This document shows positions 25,740 through 38,722 of a stretch of DNA of 64,000 nucleotides, in pieces. The position numbers were made by a program, and so were the translations under genes. The first letter of the stretch is position 1; every line of letters starts with the position of its first letter. The DNA is from Epiperipatus broadwayi (lineage: Eukaryota; Onychophora; Udeonychophora; Euonychophora; Peripatidae). Under the pieces are notes generated by a model that saw nothing but the letters and a program-made list of their open reading frames with translations, was not told the DNA's origin and did no database searches. The stretch lies in assembly GCA_028023455.1 (NCBI GenBank), contig JAQFVV010006545.1, positions 1 to 64,000 on the forward strand. Direction: 5' to 3'.

Positions 25740-26520
25740 AGTGGATACATAGATAGATAGAAAGATAGGGAGATATATACATAAATAGTCAGGAAGAAAG
25801 GAAAGCAAAAGTGATGATAGATAAATATATAAATGAATAGATTGACAGATATACGAATGGATGAATAAATAAATAGAAAAATGAATGGTTGTATGAATGG
25901 ATGACTGAACTAATTAAAATATAAATAAAAGAATGATAAAAGGACTGGCAAAATGGACAAATAAGTAGATTACAAAATAGTAAATAAATATATTAAGATG
26001 AATTAATAGGTGCATATAGAGATAAGTAGATGATTGGATATGTGAATAAATAAAGCTTGCTGGCAGGTAGGTTAATAGAAAAGGGAGTAAGTACATAAAT
26101 AAAATGTAGGTATATATATATATATAAATAGGCAAATGCGTAATGAGGGAGTAAGTACATAAATAAAATGTAGGTATATATATATATATAAATAGGCAAA
26201 TGCGTAATGAGGTAACTAAAGAAACATATACATGACAAATAAATTAATAGGTAGATAGTTAGAAAAATAAATTAACTGATAAACAAATGACTAAATATAT
26301 ACATAGGTACAAAAATAAAAGGGGAAATAATTAAATACGTTGTTGGGTAGAAATATGAATAGATAAGCATATAAACAAAGAGATAGATGCATCAAGAGAT
26401 ATAGATAGACAGGCATATAGATAGAAAAAAATGTAGATAGATATAATATTGAATGGACATGTAAAATAATAGATTATATAGATAAATGAATAGATATATT
26501 TAAATGTATTATCAGACTGT
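25740..26520. repeat. Degenerate GATA/TAAATA-type simple-repeat field
   Basis: Several hundred bases of imperfect 4-base units (tagatagata, aataaataaa, gatggatga). Within it, 26083-26146 is repeated exactly as 26147-26210, a 64-bp tandem duplication starting gggagtaagtacataaat. Open frames on the minus strand here are translations of the repeat. Confidence 0.85.
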
Positions 26521-27020
26521 TTGGTAGACTTTAGATAATCCAGTAATTAAATAGAAGAATATTATGCTTATAATTAATTGCATCAACACTCATAGCTTAG
26601 GGATCATAAATCAAACCATTCTTATAACTCAGATTCTAATCTAAATAATTGTTTTCTAGTCATTCTATACAGCTGAGTATTTTGGTAATCACGAAAGCAT
26701 TTCCGTGATATGTAAAATAGGAATTATTATTTATTCTTCTTTCATTTTGTTTTGGTGTTCCAAAAAAAACTAACATTTCTAAATATCCAGATTATCATCA
26801 GTTTTATTTAAAAAATGCTTCTAATTAATTTATATCATGATTGTCAACTAAGCAACTAAACTATTATTTAATCATTATTTTATTTTTTATTGAATTCATA
26901 TTGCATTAAACTATTGGTATTATGTTCAAATTTAAATATCTTCCAATAGTTGTATACTTTTCCTGTACCATATGGAATACAGTAACATATATAATAATGT
27001 GCTTGATAGTAGAGCTGTTT

Positions 27021-27023
<3 letters not shown>

Positions 27024-27070
<47 letters not shown>
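27024..27070. repeat. (TA)n microsatellite
   Basis: About 23 uninterrupted TA units within intron one. Confidence 0.97.
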
Positions 27071-27072
<2 letters not shown>

Positions 27073-29016
27073 TGCTGTATCTACACGGTTCCTTATTTAA
27101 TACTAATTTTGTAAACACTTTTTAAACCAGGGTAAATAATCAATACACAAGCATCAAAATAACAATACATAAAATACTTCTTCATGCTAATCTTATTTTG
27201 GTATCATCATATCGATAGCCAAAGTTGTATATGTACCATTACAGAAATCGCCAAAGGTATATTCAACTGTGGACAGTTAATATTTTGGCTTATGAATATA
27301 TAAGCTTTGCTCTTCTTTTAATTTAATGTTTGTTATATATAAAACTATTCCATCATTTATTCAAATTTTGCAATAAGAATTGAGAAATATAACTTATCTT
27401 AATATATCTGTGCATTTCAATTCATAAAATATCAAAGTCATATAAATTGAAGGCAGTACATTGGGCAAAAAGTATTCAAATACTGCTCATAAACATTATT
27501 TGTGTGCATTATTTTACAATTTATTTAGTTATAAATAGTTTAGGATTTCCAATTAATGTTATTATTTCGAAAAAAAATTATTGTTAAATCTAACAATAAA
27601 TTCTTATGCATGTACAATTTTTTGGGGTCATAATCGTCATGATAAATAAATAGTTCTAAAAATTCATCATAAAATTTGTTTAGAGAATGCAAGGGAAACT
27701 TAACAACATTTTTATAGATTGTGAGAAATGAAATAACCAAAAAATAATATCAATGTTTATAATGTGTATTGCTTTGTTTAGACAATTTATTTTTAGAAGT
27801 CTTTGGGATTATATGTTTTTGTTTCAATAAATAATATATATTCACCAGTCATTATTATCATTATTAGGATTATTATTAAAAGGGATGAAGAAAGTTTTGT
27901 AGCTTTTTATATCTTTAAAATAAATGTAAAACTATGTATATATTTCTTCATATTGAAGCTTGCAATTAAAATAAATAGCTTAAAAACTGATAAATAATTT
28001 TAGATGTTGAATTATTTGGGAAAAACAGGGAATTAATTTTATTGGTCAGTTATCTTCGTTCAGAGTATGCTTGTATTCAAAAAATTATAGCCTTCAATAA
28101 ATAGAACTGTTTTAATTTAGCTTACAAAAATCGAATTATTTCACATTCAAATTGGTAAAATGTAATGAAAATTTTTAAATAATGTTAATAGCTGAAGAAA
28201 AATATAAGCAAAACATTTGAAAAATAGCCATCAGTAAACGCCAGTGATTTTTTTGTTGTTGTTGTTGACTTGGAAATTGAGATCTCTGAATATTCATTTT
28301 TGTCGTTTTTTCTTTGTCTAAAATTCAATATTTTAAATAAAAATCTAAATATACACACATTATTAATCAATATAGACACTTTATTATTCAATATAATGTA
28401 AAAAGTAGTCATGAAATATTTAAAATTTATGAAAAATAATTACATTTTTTTAGAACATCAATCACATTGATATGCAAATAGCGGTCACTTGTCGTGGTCA
28501 AAAGCTATCCTTTTCCCTTGATTGTTTTTCTTTTAAAATTTAAAAATTTTCAAATCAAAGTTCATATTCAAGTAAAGTAATGTAAAAATTTAACTATCAA
28601 TGTAAAAAATTACTAGAAATATATTTTTTATGTTCAAAATCTATTACAAAAGCATAAAACATTCATAAAACATTTTGGCTTGATTTTTGAGTTGATACGT
28701 AGGCACACCTAGTGGACAATGGCCAAAGCTCATAATCCGTGCTTGCCGGCACATTATAAGGGTAAAAACGCTATGCTATATAACAATAGACAGCAAAGAA
28801 AAATCGTTTTTTTTTTCAAAAATTACTGCCAAAAGCGGATTTTTTTGGAACTAAAATTTTAAATATGATTTTCTACAAAATAAGCGTTTAATGATGATTT
28901 TGCGGCCAAAAATGGCCAGAAGCGGTTCAAGAATGGTTCCTAGGTGTAATAAACAGTTAAAGGGTTTTAAAGGAAATTATTAAACTGTTTTCCAAACATT
29001 TGTTAAAAAAGATTAC
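27071..29016. other. Intron one, no gene recognised
   Basis: AT-rich intronic DNA. The short open frames on both strands match nothing. A slightly GC-richer patch at about 28680-28930 contains cacacctagtgg, a partial CTCF-like half site, which I consider too weak to call. Confidence 0.5.
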
Positions 29017-29851
29017 AATAATAGTTTGTAATTATAAATTTTATTAAACGCCCATTATTATATTAAGTAATAATTTACTAAGGCTGTAACCTTAGAAATA
29101 AGCGTCTGAAAAATACGAAGGTAGGGACCTCTATAGGTCTTAAAAACACAAGCTTACGCTATGAAGAAAAGAGAGAATCCTTCTTTACTTCAACCTACTT
29201 TTATATATAAATAGGTGAAGCTGAAGTGTTTTGATCTAAGAGTGTGAAGCTATTCAATACTTCACTAATTAAGTCCACAATTCTTATAATACATTAATAC
29301 TCGCGAAATCTTAAGATTTACTACGAGTCAATGAAAAGATCTTATAGTAAGAAATCTGTTACGATAATTTAAAGTTGTAATTATAAATTTTATTAAACGC
29401 CCATTATTATATTAAGTAATAATTTACTAAGGCTGTAACCTTAGAAATAAGCGTCTGAAAAATACGAAGGTAGGGACCTCTATTTTTCAGACGCTTATTT
29501 CTAGGGTTACAGCCATAGTAAATTATTGCTTCGTATAATGGACAATTATCAACAGTATATTTCTACTATATCATAATGACTCGTAGTAAATCTTAAGATT
29601 TCGCGAGTATAATGTATTATAAGAATTGTGGACTTAATTAGTGAAGTATTGAATAGCTTCACACTCTTAGATCAAAACACTTCAGCTTCACCTATTTATA
29701 TATAAAAGTAGGTTGAAGTAAAGAAGGATTCTCTCTTTTCTTCATAGCGTAAGCTTGTGTTTTTAAGACCTATAGAGGTCCCTACCTTCGTATTTTTCAG
29801 ACGCTTATTTCTAAGGTTACAGCCTTAGTAAATTATTAAATAATAGTTTGT
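29017..29851. mobile_element. Foldback-type inverted-repeat element with 13-bp target duplication
   Basis: Long inverted arms of about 262 bp, 29069-29330 and 29577-29838, are near-identical when one is reverse-complemented (one single-base indel seen near the inner end). In the middle, 29374-29482 is a direct copy of about 29026-29134, and 29483-29547 is a further diverged inverted piece. The whole lies between two copies of aataatagtttgt, 29017-29029 and 29839-29851, the second directly abutting the outer end of the right arm. No coding capacity. The arrangement suggests a foldback transposon with secondary rearrangement. Confidence 0.85.
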
Positions 29852-29936
29852 GTTTTTGTAATTGTATTAATATTTTGGGTGTTAAATTTAACTTTTCAAA
29901 TATATATTATTATTTATTTTTAAGTATTAGAAATTA

Positions 29937-30056
29937 TTCAAATGGAAGTCAACCTCAGATAATGTGCTATTTGTTAAATATTATAAATCTCTGCACACAC
30001 TCTCACTGACCATGCTTAGATCAGGCTTTGAGTCTATTGTGTGCCTGATGTTATAA
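29937..30056. mobile_element. MITE-like element, partial copy B
   Basis: Carries the family arm (gaagtcaacctcagataatg, then gctattt-ttaaatatt) and an internal block whose reverse complement matches 7627-7670 of copy A (aggcacacaatagattcaa-like). Relative to copy A the inner block is inverted. The second arm is missing. Confidence 0.65.
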
Positions 30057-30146
30057 TCAAATATTGAATTGTACAAATTTAGTTAACCTATCGCAGAAGA
30101 AAGTGTCTCATTTTTAACTACCTACGATTAGACTTATACGACTTAT

Positions 30147-30360
30147 AAATGTAAATCTATTATTATAAAACGCTGAAAAATTTGAAATTCGTCAAAAGTC
30201 AACCTCCGAACGCGCTATTTCTTAAATATTATAAATCTCTGCGTAGGCAGGCGAGTGCACGGAGATTTATAAAATTTAAGAAATAGCGCATTATCGGAGG
30301 TTGACTTCCGTTTGAATAATTTCAAAATTTTCAGCGCTTTATAATAATAGATTTACATTT
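30147..30360. mobile_element. MITE-like element, copy C with long terminal inverted repeats
   Basis: A 214-bp element that is almost all inverted repeat. The outer ends aaatgtaaatctattattat (30147-30166) and their reverse complement (to 30360) match perfectly. The arms continue through the family core GTCAACCTCCGA...GCGCTATTTCTTAAAT to a small loop near 30240-30262. No coding capacity. Flanking target duplication not clear. Confidence 0.85.
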
Positions 30361-31694
30361 TAAGTACAGTATTAGTTTTTTTTTCTCTTTCTCTTTTTTT
30401 TTTTCTTACCATACTACTCTGATACTTTCTTTGAGGTTGAGTCAAATTTAATCATTCTATTTACATTATAATTTTCTCAGCAAATAATCATTTTTTCTTA
30501 ATAAAGCCTTATCATTTGCATTTTCCCCCCAATACACATCTCATAATCGACTACGTTTGTTTCCCATTTTTCCTTATTATCAAAATCTACTTCATATCAG
30601 CTCTTATTTAACAATTATGTTTTATAAATTTAGTCATATTGTAATCGAAAATATTTCTATTCATATAATTATCCTGATAAGGAATAGTGATTTGTATCTA
30701 ATATATTTCCTTGAATTAAGTAATTATTATTTCTAATATGTAGGAGCTGCAAATTTGAAAACATGTCAGCTTCAATCGTCGTGTGTAATGAATGCATTTT
30801 ACTACTTTTGTCTTACTAAATAAAAAATTGACAAATTATTCTGCAGTGTATATACTTTATACAAATAACTTTTTCCAATCGTCTTGAAGCACTTCCTGCA
30901 ATCCGTGCAATATAATAAAAAACTGTCAGTCTTATATTATTAATTGAAGTATGAGATTTGATATTAAAGTGCAAATATGTATGTTATGGTCTCTTTCTAT
31001 AGATTAGCTTATTCTAGTAAGGCTACTATATTGTATAGATTGTCGGTAATGTTCTAAGGCAACTGATCAAAAGAATTATTTCTGAAATGCATGTATACTA
31101 ATGAGAGATTTGTTAATATATTCATATAGTATGTCAACCAATGGTAAAATAAATTATACAATGATTGAAGTTCATAACTTTCTGAACTAATATTTATCTA
31201 ATTTAAAATATTAACTTAATTATTTTTAACTCCTTTATTATTATTTTATCACTTAGTTTGTATTAATTGTTTTAGACAGGGTTATTTTTATTATGCTTCC
31301 AAATATTTTACTCTCTTTAATAAACGTGGACAACATTTTTAAAAAAAAAATCATAATCTATACCTGCAAGCCATGAAATAGTCATAGCGAAACTAAAGCT
31401 ACTGATCTTTCTGTTGTTAATATTAAACTTATATTTTTCAAAATAATACTCACTTAAAAATTATCTAAAAATTAAAAAAAAATCATGAAAGAGACAAACC
31501 TCGGCATAACATTCTTGCACCCCCCCCCCTTTGTATCTTCCATTTCTCTTTGTAGATTATTTATTCTTGTAAATATTTGTTTGAATTGCCTATAAATTTT
31601 ATAATTGTAGCCTAGATCTATATTAAGCGCATTGTTAAACTTACATATAATGTTTTAAATCCATGGTTCATATTATAATTTTAGTCAAGTGATG
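30361..31694. other. Intron one, no gene recognised
   Basis: AT-rich intronic DNA. A run of ten C at about 31521-31530 is unusual for this window. No coding or element ends seen. Confidence 0.5.
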
Positions 31695-31925
31695 TGATGT
31701 AATGCACTGTGACTTCTCCTTATATGGAGTCAGGAATCACTCAGCCATTATGCTCAGAGAAACCTGTTAGCCACTTTACCTTCCCTTTCTATTCTCCACC
31801 CTAAGTTTTCCCATAATCTGCTCCATCTTATTTCCACAACATAATCTTTGTCAACTCCATGACCTTCATATCTAAATCCCCCTTATCTTTTCCCAAACCC
31901 AGCATAAAAACCAATAACCACTTGA
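31695..31925 (-). mobile_element. LINE 3' UTR fragment, copy 2
   Basis: Same sequence as 24200-24410 in the same orientation, sharing tcagagaaacctgttagc, ccacaacataatctttgtca and aacccagcataaaaaccaat. This copy has about 35 bp (near 31760-31795) absent from the other. It contains only the terminal non-coding part, as in a severely 5'-truncated LINE insertion. Confidence 0.75.
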
Positions 31926-33633
31926 TGATAAAATGTTATATAAAATCGGCAATATTCTTGTAGAAAAAAATAATTTATTAAATTTTATTAAAAATTAAAA
32001 AAAACAAACATAAAATATGGAAAATACTTTATGTTAAGGAAAAAAATCATATTCCATGAGGATACATTATGAAAACTTTATATGTTAGTATATGTTTAAA
32101 AATAACAGATAGGGATATACTGAACATACTCTTTTTCTATAATTACTTCTTAAAAATAATTAATAATTTGCTTACCAAAAAATAAAATCTAAAATAAAAA
32201 TTCAAAATTAGATTTTCAAAATTTTAAAGTCACTAAATCAAACGAATTGTCTGAAAATAAATTAAATTATAGAAGTAAATGATATGTCCTATAAATTGCT
32301 AATAATTTTCTTATTGCAAAAAAAAATAGAAAAAAAAAAAAACTAACATTCAATTCCAGAATTAAAAAAAAATAATATGTTCTGCCTAAAAATAAAAATA
32401 AATATTTACATTAATAATTTCAAATTGAATGGTAAATTAGTTGATCTAAAACTAATTTAAAATACTAAATAAATATAAATAATTAAATGATTCTACTGGG
32501 AAAACATGTGATCCTGGAACATTCTTTAATGATAGGTTGAATGTTAATCCAAAAATGTTTATTTAAGAGAACTGCTTTGTCATTATGTTAAATTACACAA
32601 AACAAATATTTTAGTAGATATAAAACGCCAAAAGACTCTAAAAATAAAATAAACAACAAATAACCGAAGCAAAAGCATTTACAATGTTACTAATAAGTTT
32701 TTAAGCATTTACAATGTTCAAATATAAATTTATCTGGAATGCAAAACAAAAATAAAATAAAATTGTTATATAATTGAATTGTGGAACAAATTAATTAAAT
32801 TTTATTATTTGGGTTTTGTGATTAATGATGAAGATATATGTTTAATTAAAATTAAAAGTAGATTAATATTAGTAAACCAAACTTTTCAAAGTAAAAATGC
32901 GTTATTACTAAATAACTTATTGATACAAACCTAGAATAAAATTTGTTATGATCTTTGCTTGGAATAAATTGACATTTATTATGTGAGACTACTTTTGGAA
33001 AGCCGAAAAAACAAGATTACAAAACAAGAAAAATTCCAATTTAGAGTGTTTCAATACGAGGATAAATGAAATAATGAGATAAATCAGTATAAGTTAAAAA
33101 CTGTTGAACATAATAGATTGAAGAAAACATTTCTACAACACATTTTTAGTTATAATGTATTTCAACAAAATGTTTTTAAGACAAAATTTTGTGAGGAGGA
33201 TTGAGAAATAGACCAAAAACCTTTTAAATTAATGAACATGCATTGTTGCAGTGACAAGTAGTACTGATCACTGATTGTCAGACAAATAGAAAAGTAGAGT
33301 AGCAAAAGGAAGCTACTTAAATTAGCAATGTTAGAGTCTGCATTTCTAAAGAGTTTGCAGCGATTTCATTTTCACAAAACATTTTTCAAATATCAATTGA
33401 AAATAACGGAAATAATAATCAATTTGATTTTTAAAAATGTTGTTATATATATTTTTAAATATCATTCTATAATTCGTGCTTATATTCTAAACATATCACC
33501 TTTATTTGATAAATTTTATATCCAAAAATATAGTAAGATGTTTACTGAAATTATAGAGTACAAAAAAAAAAAAAATCTTTTTGTATCCTGAATGCTATTT
33601 TTTTGATTTAAAAAAAATTTCACTGAAAAGAAA
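31926..33633. other. Intron one, no gene recognised
   Basis: AT-rich intronic DNA with A-rich runs. The 87-codon open frame at 33328-33591 is low-complexity and not recognisable. Confidence 0.5.
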
Positions 33634-33797
<164 letters not shown>

Positions 33798-34057
33798 CGT
33801 TTCAATAAAGGCTTTATTGATCTCAATGGTTTACATAAGTTTACATCTAGAAAATTTGAAATTTAACATACAATGAATAATATTAGGGTAAACACATATA
33901 AATGAATTTAGTGGTTACACTTTGTGGTTAATGGACTATAACAATATAAAAAATAAAAAAGCAAAAATAATCAGAGTTCTAAAGTTTGAGGAGCTTATTT
34001 AGTTTTGTCCGCATGTCACTTTGAATGTTAGTTGTATGATAGTTTTCTTTGCAGCAT

Positions 34058-37000
34058 TCACAGCATTGATGGTTGTTTTAACAATGACCATGTTGCTGCA
34101 TATAAGTGGGGGTTGGTTATTATTTTATCTCTATTTCGAATGTGTAACAGTTTGTTGCTAAATGTAGCTGGGTGTCGTCTGGTGTTATTGCCAATTAAGA
34201 AAGTACATTGGTTGCACCAGAATGCATATAGAACAAATGTGGCTGCCCTAATGCTAGGTATTGATCTTCCCTGAAAAGCAGCTATTATGTGATTAATGAT
34301 TGTACCTGGTTTTCTGTAGGTGTTACACATCATCTGTCGTGTTTGGTTAAGTGCTACACATTGATAAATAAAGTGGTCCAGTGTCTCTTCTGCTCGATGG
34401 CAGAGTCCACAGAAGGGGTCAATAGATATATACATTCTTTTATGATAAAGAAAGTGGGTTGTTGGCAAGGCAATGAGATTGATTTTCATGATAAAATCAA
34501 AGTATTTGGGCTCTAGAGCCCATTTTTTATATTCCTTGAGTAGTCTCTTGTTGTTAATTCCTAGCATAGGTTGTATAACATTAGTATCTGCTTCTCTGTT
34601 TATTAAACCATAAATATCCCAGTATGAATACTTATGCAAATACTGTTCTGGAATCTTGTCTGTGGTTTTGCATTGGTATATAATGTTGGTGAAAAAAGAA
34701 CCTTTTGGAGGTGGTCTATCTGTTGGAGTAACTTCTAGCAAGTGGTTAATTTTTGGGTATTTGGCAAGTATTGTGATTATTGAGTTCCTTAACTTTTATA
34801 GATGAAAAATATTGATGTTGTGCAAGCCAAGTCCATTTTTATTAGGGGTTGGCTAAGTTATTTTGTGGAATTTGCTACTGTTTTTCTGGCCCAAAGTAGT
34901 TTATTATATATGGTTTTAATTTTTGAAATGAACCCCTTTGAGAATGAAATAACCGGTACATAGTAAGTTATTTTGGTTGTGATAAGCTGGTTAATTAACT
35001 GTACTTTGGAATATAGTGAAAGATATGCCTTGGACAAGAAGTTTATAATTTTTGTGGCTTATTCTTTAAGTTTATTTTGGATATGGCATCTCATTCCTGT
35101 AATTCCCATATGAAATGGGAACCCAAGGAAAGAGTTTGTTTTTGATTTGTAAATTGATGTACATGGTTTACCAGTGTATAGAGACCAGGCTGTGGTTTTT
35201 GCTGGATTAAATGTTAATTCATATTTTTGTGAATATTCTTGTAATATCTCTTGTAATATCTTTTGGAGTTGCGGTATTTGTTTTTTTGATGTTAGGAATA
35301 TGGTAACATCATCCATATAGGTGATGCATGTAGTGAGCTGTGTTGTGTCTGGTATCTCAATCCCAGTAAATGCATTTTGTATGCTTTTAATAAGGGGATT
35401 GATGTAAAATATAAACAATAGTGAACTAAGAGGGGATCCTTGGGATGTAGATGTGGTGGGTGAGAAAGATGGTGAGTTTCTTCCATTTAAAGTTATATGG
35501 ATCTCTCTGTTCAGAAGCAGGTTAGCAATTATATATAGATGTGTTCTAGGAATTTCTGTGTCTTTTAGCATTTTTAGAAGTGTGTATATATTGACTGAGT
35601 CAAATGCAGCTTCTATGTCAAGCTGCACAACAATGGGTCCATATTTTTTCCGCTGTTTTACTGTGGCTAGAATTGCTTTGAAGAATGAGGTTGCTTCTGT
35701 TGTTAAAGAGTTTTTCTTTGCATATTGTGCTTCGGAGATAAGTGGCATTATATACGGTTCAATTTCATCTTTAATAATTTTCTCCATAATTTTGATCGGC
35801 AAAGGTCCTATAGATATTTGTCTGAGGTCTGTAATAGGTGGGATAATTGCTTTCTTTTTATTATAGGGTACTATGGCTATTGGATAGACACCCTCCATGG
35901 GTTGAATTTGTTGTGCTAGATGGTTTGCTAACTGACATAAATATTCTGTTGTGAATTTACTTAGATGCTTTAATACAAACAATGGGACTCCAGGACTACC
36001 TGGATGGCAAGCATTTCGAATAGTATTTAGTTTTGTTGTGAATAGATCTTTTGTGAATGGGGTTTTTGTCTCTGGTGGGCCAAACAGATTATGTGGTATT
36101 TTATATGATTGTTTTTCTTGTAATTTCTCTTTAAAATATTCAAAAATTGGCATAATCATATTGTGTCCTGCATATGTTCCACTATTTGTATATAGTGCCA
36201 TTGGCACTTTTACATCTGGTTGGTTCCCCAGCGCCCATCTTATATAATCTCTTGTCCAAGTGTGTGGCCTGGTTAGGCATATCTTGCTTTTCTTTATCTT
36301 CAGATAGCTTTTGAGTTCATCGCATGCTTTATTGTATACATGTGTAAAGTTGAATATATACTGCTGGGTGCAGTGTGATGGGTTAATCATGATTATTCTC
36401 TGGTGTAACTGATCTGCCAGAGACAAAAGTCTTGATGGTGGAGGTTGTTTTTGTTATATGGTTGATGTTAAAGGACAACATTCCCATAAATGCTAGATAT
36501 TTCTGGACCGGGTTCAAAGTCATATCTTTGATTTTGTTTAGCATTATGTAGGTCTCAGAGAACAGAAATTCAGGAGTTGTTTCTGGGAGTAAAACTCTTA
36601 TTGTTCTTGTAAATGGAAAGGGTGATATTTGAATTTGGGCACAGTCAATTGTGACTATTTGAGCTGAGTGATCAGAAAAAGTTGAGGGAGTTAGTTTTAT
36701 TTCAATAAGGTGGTGAAGCATTGGAGAATAAAAGCACAGATCAATAAGTGAAGAGAAGCGATTATTATGGAAAGAGATGGCATCATCTGGCAAAAAACCT
36801 TGGCCACTCATTAGTGGTATGTTTATTCTGTGAAGCCAATGTTGGGTAAATTCCTGATATTTTAAATTAAAATCTCCAATTAAGATGGTTGGGTTTGAAG
36901 TTGTAGCTAACCTTGAATTAATGTTTGCAATTATGGTATCTATTTTTTTATCCTGTAAAGGCATATATACAAAAACCAGATTTATTGTTATGGTTTTTTG

Positions 37001-37299
37001 GTTGAAGGTTGCAATTAATAAGTTCATGTCAATGTGAATTATTTTGAACATTGTGAATGGGCAATTTCTAGCAATTATGAGTCCAGTGCCAGCTGAGGGA
37101 GAGGAAGAGTCTCTGGAGCATGCACAGAAACCTTCCATATTTAAATGTTTGGCTGGGTCAGTTTGTGATCCAGCATAAAATTTTGTCTCAAGTATACCAA
37201 GCAAGTGTGGTTGTATATCCTTGATCCAATGTTTAACTTATTAATTTTTGAGGTTGAGTTCAAACCCCTGACATTGATTGCCACAATTTTTATTTTCAT
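34058..37299 (-). pseudogene. LINE ORF2: APE endonuclease, reverse transcriptase, zinc motif
   Basis: The ATG at 37299 gives MKIKIVAINVRGLNSTSK, the first endonuclease block. A frameshift near 37230 leads to PHLLGILETKF (catalytic Glu), ILIGDFNLK (Asp-Phe-Asn) and TFSDHSAQIV (Ser-Asp-His), so all APE catalytic blocks remain. After another frameshift at about 36400 comes the RT: LRQISIGPLPIKIMEKII, VVQLDIEAAFDSV (motif A), TSTSQGSPLSSLLF (motif B), TYMDDVTIF (motif C, both Asp present) and FNPAKTTAWS. In-frame TAA codons follow at about 35057 and 34855 in the thumb. The last part has FCGLCHRAEETLDHFIYQC, the CxxC..H..C motif common at LINE ORF2 ends. The catalytic residues survive but frameshifts and stops make it a pseudogene, probably not very old. 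Confidence 0.9.
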
Positions 37300-37327
37300 T
37301 ATATGTTTTTTGGTTGAGATTTAAATA

Positions 37328-38722
37328 TTAGGGTTGATCTGGTGTTTCTTCCCATTCATTATCATATTCCATTTCCAGATCTTCATCTGTTTCCACTGTA
37401 GTTGTATTGTTATGATCAGAGAGGCTAAGGTTGGATTCTGTTTTGATTTTTTTTGGGCCCTCTATTTTTCTTTGGTGGGCAGCCTGGTCTTCTTTTTTGT
37501 TCTGTGTCAGCTTTGGTTATTTGAGGCATATTTGGGGTAATAGCTTCCATAATTTCCATTGTTGTATTATTTTTAATATTGGGTGTTTGGTGTGTTATAT
37601 ATATTTTTTCTTGATCACAATTACTGTGTGAGTTTATTTTTTCTTTTATTATCTCTTTTTCATCAGTATCTTTGGTAGGCTGACTTAGATTGTGCGCTGT
37701 TTTTTCCATTGGAGCCTCTTGAGGCTGTTGACTGTCTGTTTTTTTTATCAGTGGGGGTTTGAAATCTATTGGTTGATTTTGTTGATAAATCCAGAATTTC
37801 AGGTGCTGGAAATGTGTGTGCAGTTTTTTTATTATTCAATTGCTGTTGATCTGTGGTTTTTTTATTAATTTTTTCTTGTTTATTAGTTGTTTTCGTTATC
37901 TGTTGTGTACTGTTTGATTCCAGTTGGTGAGCTTCTGTTGGTTGATCTTCAGAGCTCAGTTGGTTTTTCTGGTTGATTTTGGTGTTGCAATCGATTGCTA
38001 AGTGTCCGGTTTCACCACACGCAAAACATCTTGGCCTTAATCCTTTTATGTGAATGGTCAGTATTGCATTCTGGTCAATTATTTGTGTTGGAATATCCTC
38101 CGGGTTTACATTGTCATTCAGCTTTATTTTGAAATGAAAGTTGTTGCTGAAAACCGGTATGGGGGTGTCGGATAAGTAGATTTGTTTTATATAAATAGCA
38201 TTGCCAAATGACTGTATTAATTTTTGAAAATCCTGAATGGTATATCCGAAGTAAGTGTTTTTAATTATTCCATTACAATAGTTTTGCAAGCTTTGATCAA
38301 CTATTATTAGCACGTAGCTTCCCAAAGTTTTTACTTTAGTTTGAAATCTTGCACACTGATGTTCATCAAAAAACTGAATTGCAACGTATCGCGAGTTTGG
38401 ATGCTCTCCAATTCTAGAGACTGTATCCCACAATGCTGTTGCTGTCAGCTCCTCGTAAAGAAGCTCTCTGGGGAATTTATAGAGTGTTAAATTCCTATCG
38501 GTGACAGCTAACACTAATGATCTCAGTGAAAAAAATTTTTGGAATGTTGTGAATAATTTTTTTGGGATGGTGCTGTTGAAATTAACGTTTATTTCTTGCA
38601 GTTCATCTTGATTCCATATCGTTGGGGAGGGCTCTTCATTATTGTTTTCTATGATATTTAAATTATTTATGTTGGCTTGATTTACCTTCCTAAATCTTGC
38701 TGTCTGTGTTAACCTTTTAACC
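37328..38722 (-). pseudogene. LINE ORF1 with CCHC zinc knuckle, broken
   Basis: The frame is open from about 38722 without an ATG (LTQTARFRKVNQ..., PKKLFTTFQKFF) and continues as LAVTDRNLTLYKFPREL and RYVAIQFFDEHQCARFQ, which looks like an RRM-like fold. It then reaches GLRPRCFACGETGHLAIDC, a CX2CX4HX4C retroviral-type zinc knuckle (about 37990-38040). A Gln/Asn/Lys-rich linker follows. After a frameshift near 37690 comes a basic segment (KRRPGCPPKKNRGPKKNQN) and an acidic end (TDEDLEMEYDNEWEE) with a stop at 37328-37330. Such proteins bind the element's RNA. The gap to ORF2's ATG is about 30 bp. The RRM-like label is inference. Confidence 0.82.

Noticed and set aside
25914-26238. Hydrophobic minus-strand open frames with Tyr-Ile repeats
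   Set aside because: They follow the GATA/(TA) simple repeats and the 64-bp duplication.
28679-28740. Partial CTCF-like half site (cacacctagtgg)
   Set aside because: Too few matching positions once the surrounding bases are included.
29017-30360. Repeated short palindromic units considered as a CRISPR array
   Set aside because: The repeats are inverted-repeat transposons of unequal size in a eukaryotic intron, without regular spacers.
35453-36247. Plus-strand open frames of up to 137 codons
   Set aside because: Shadow frames of the minus-strand LINE reverse transcriptase.
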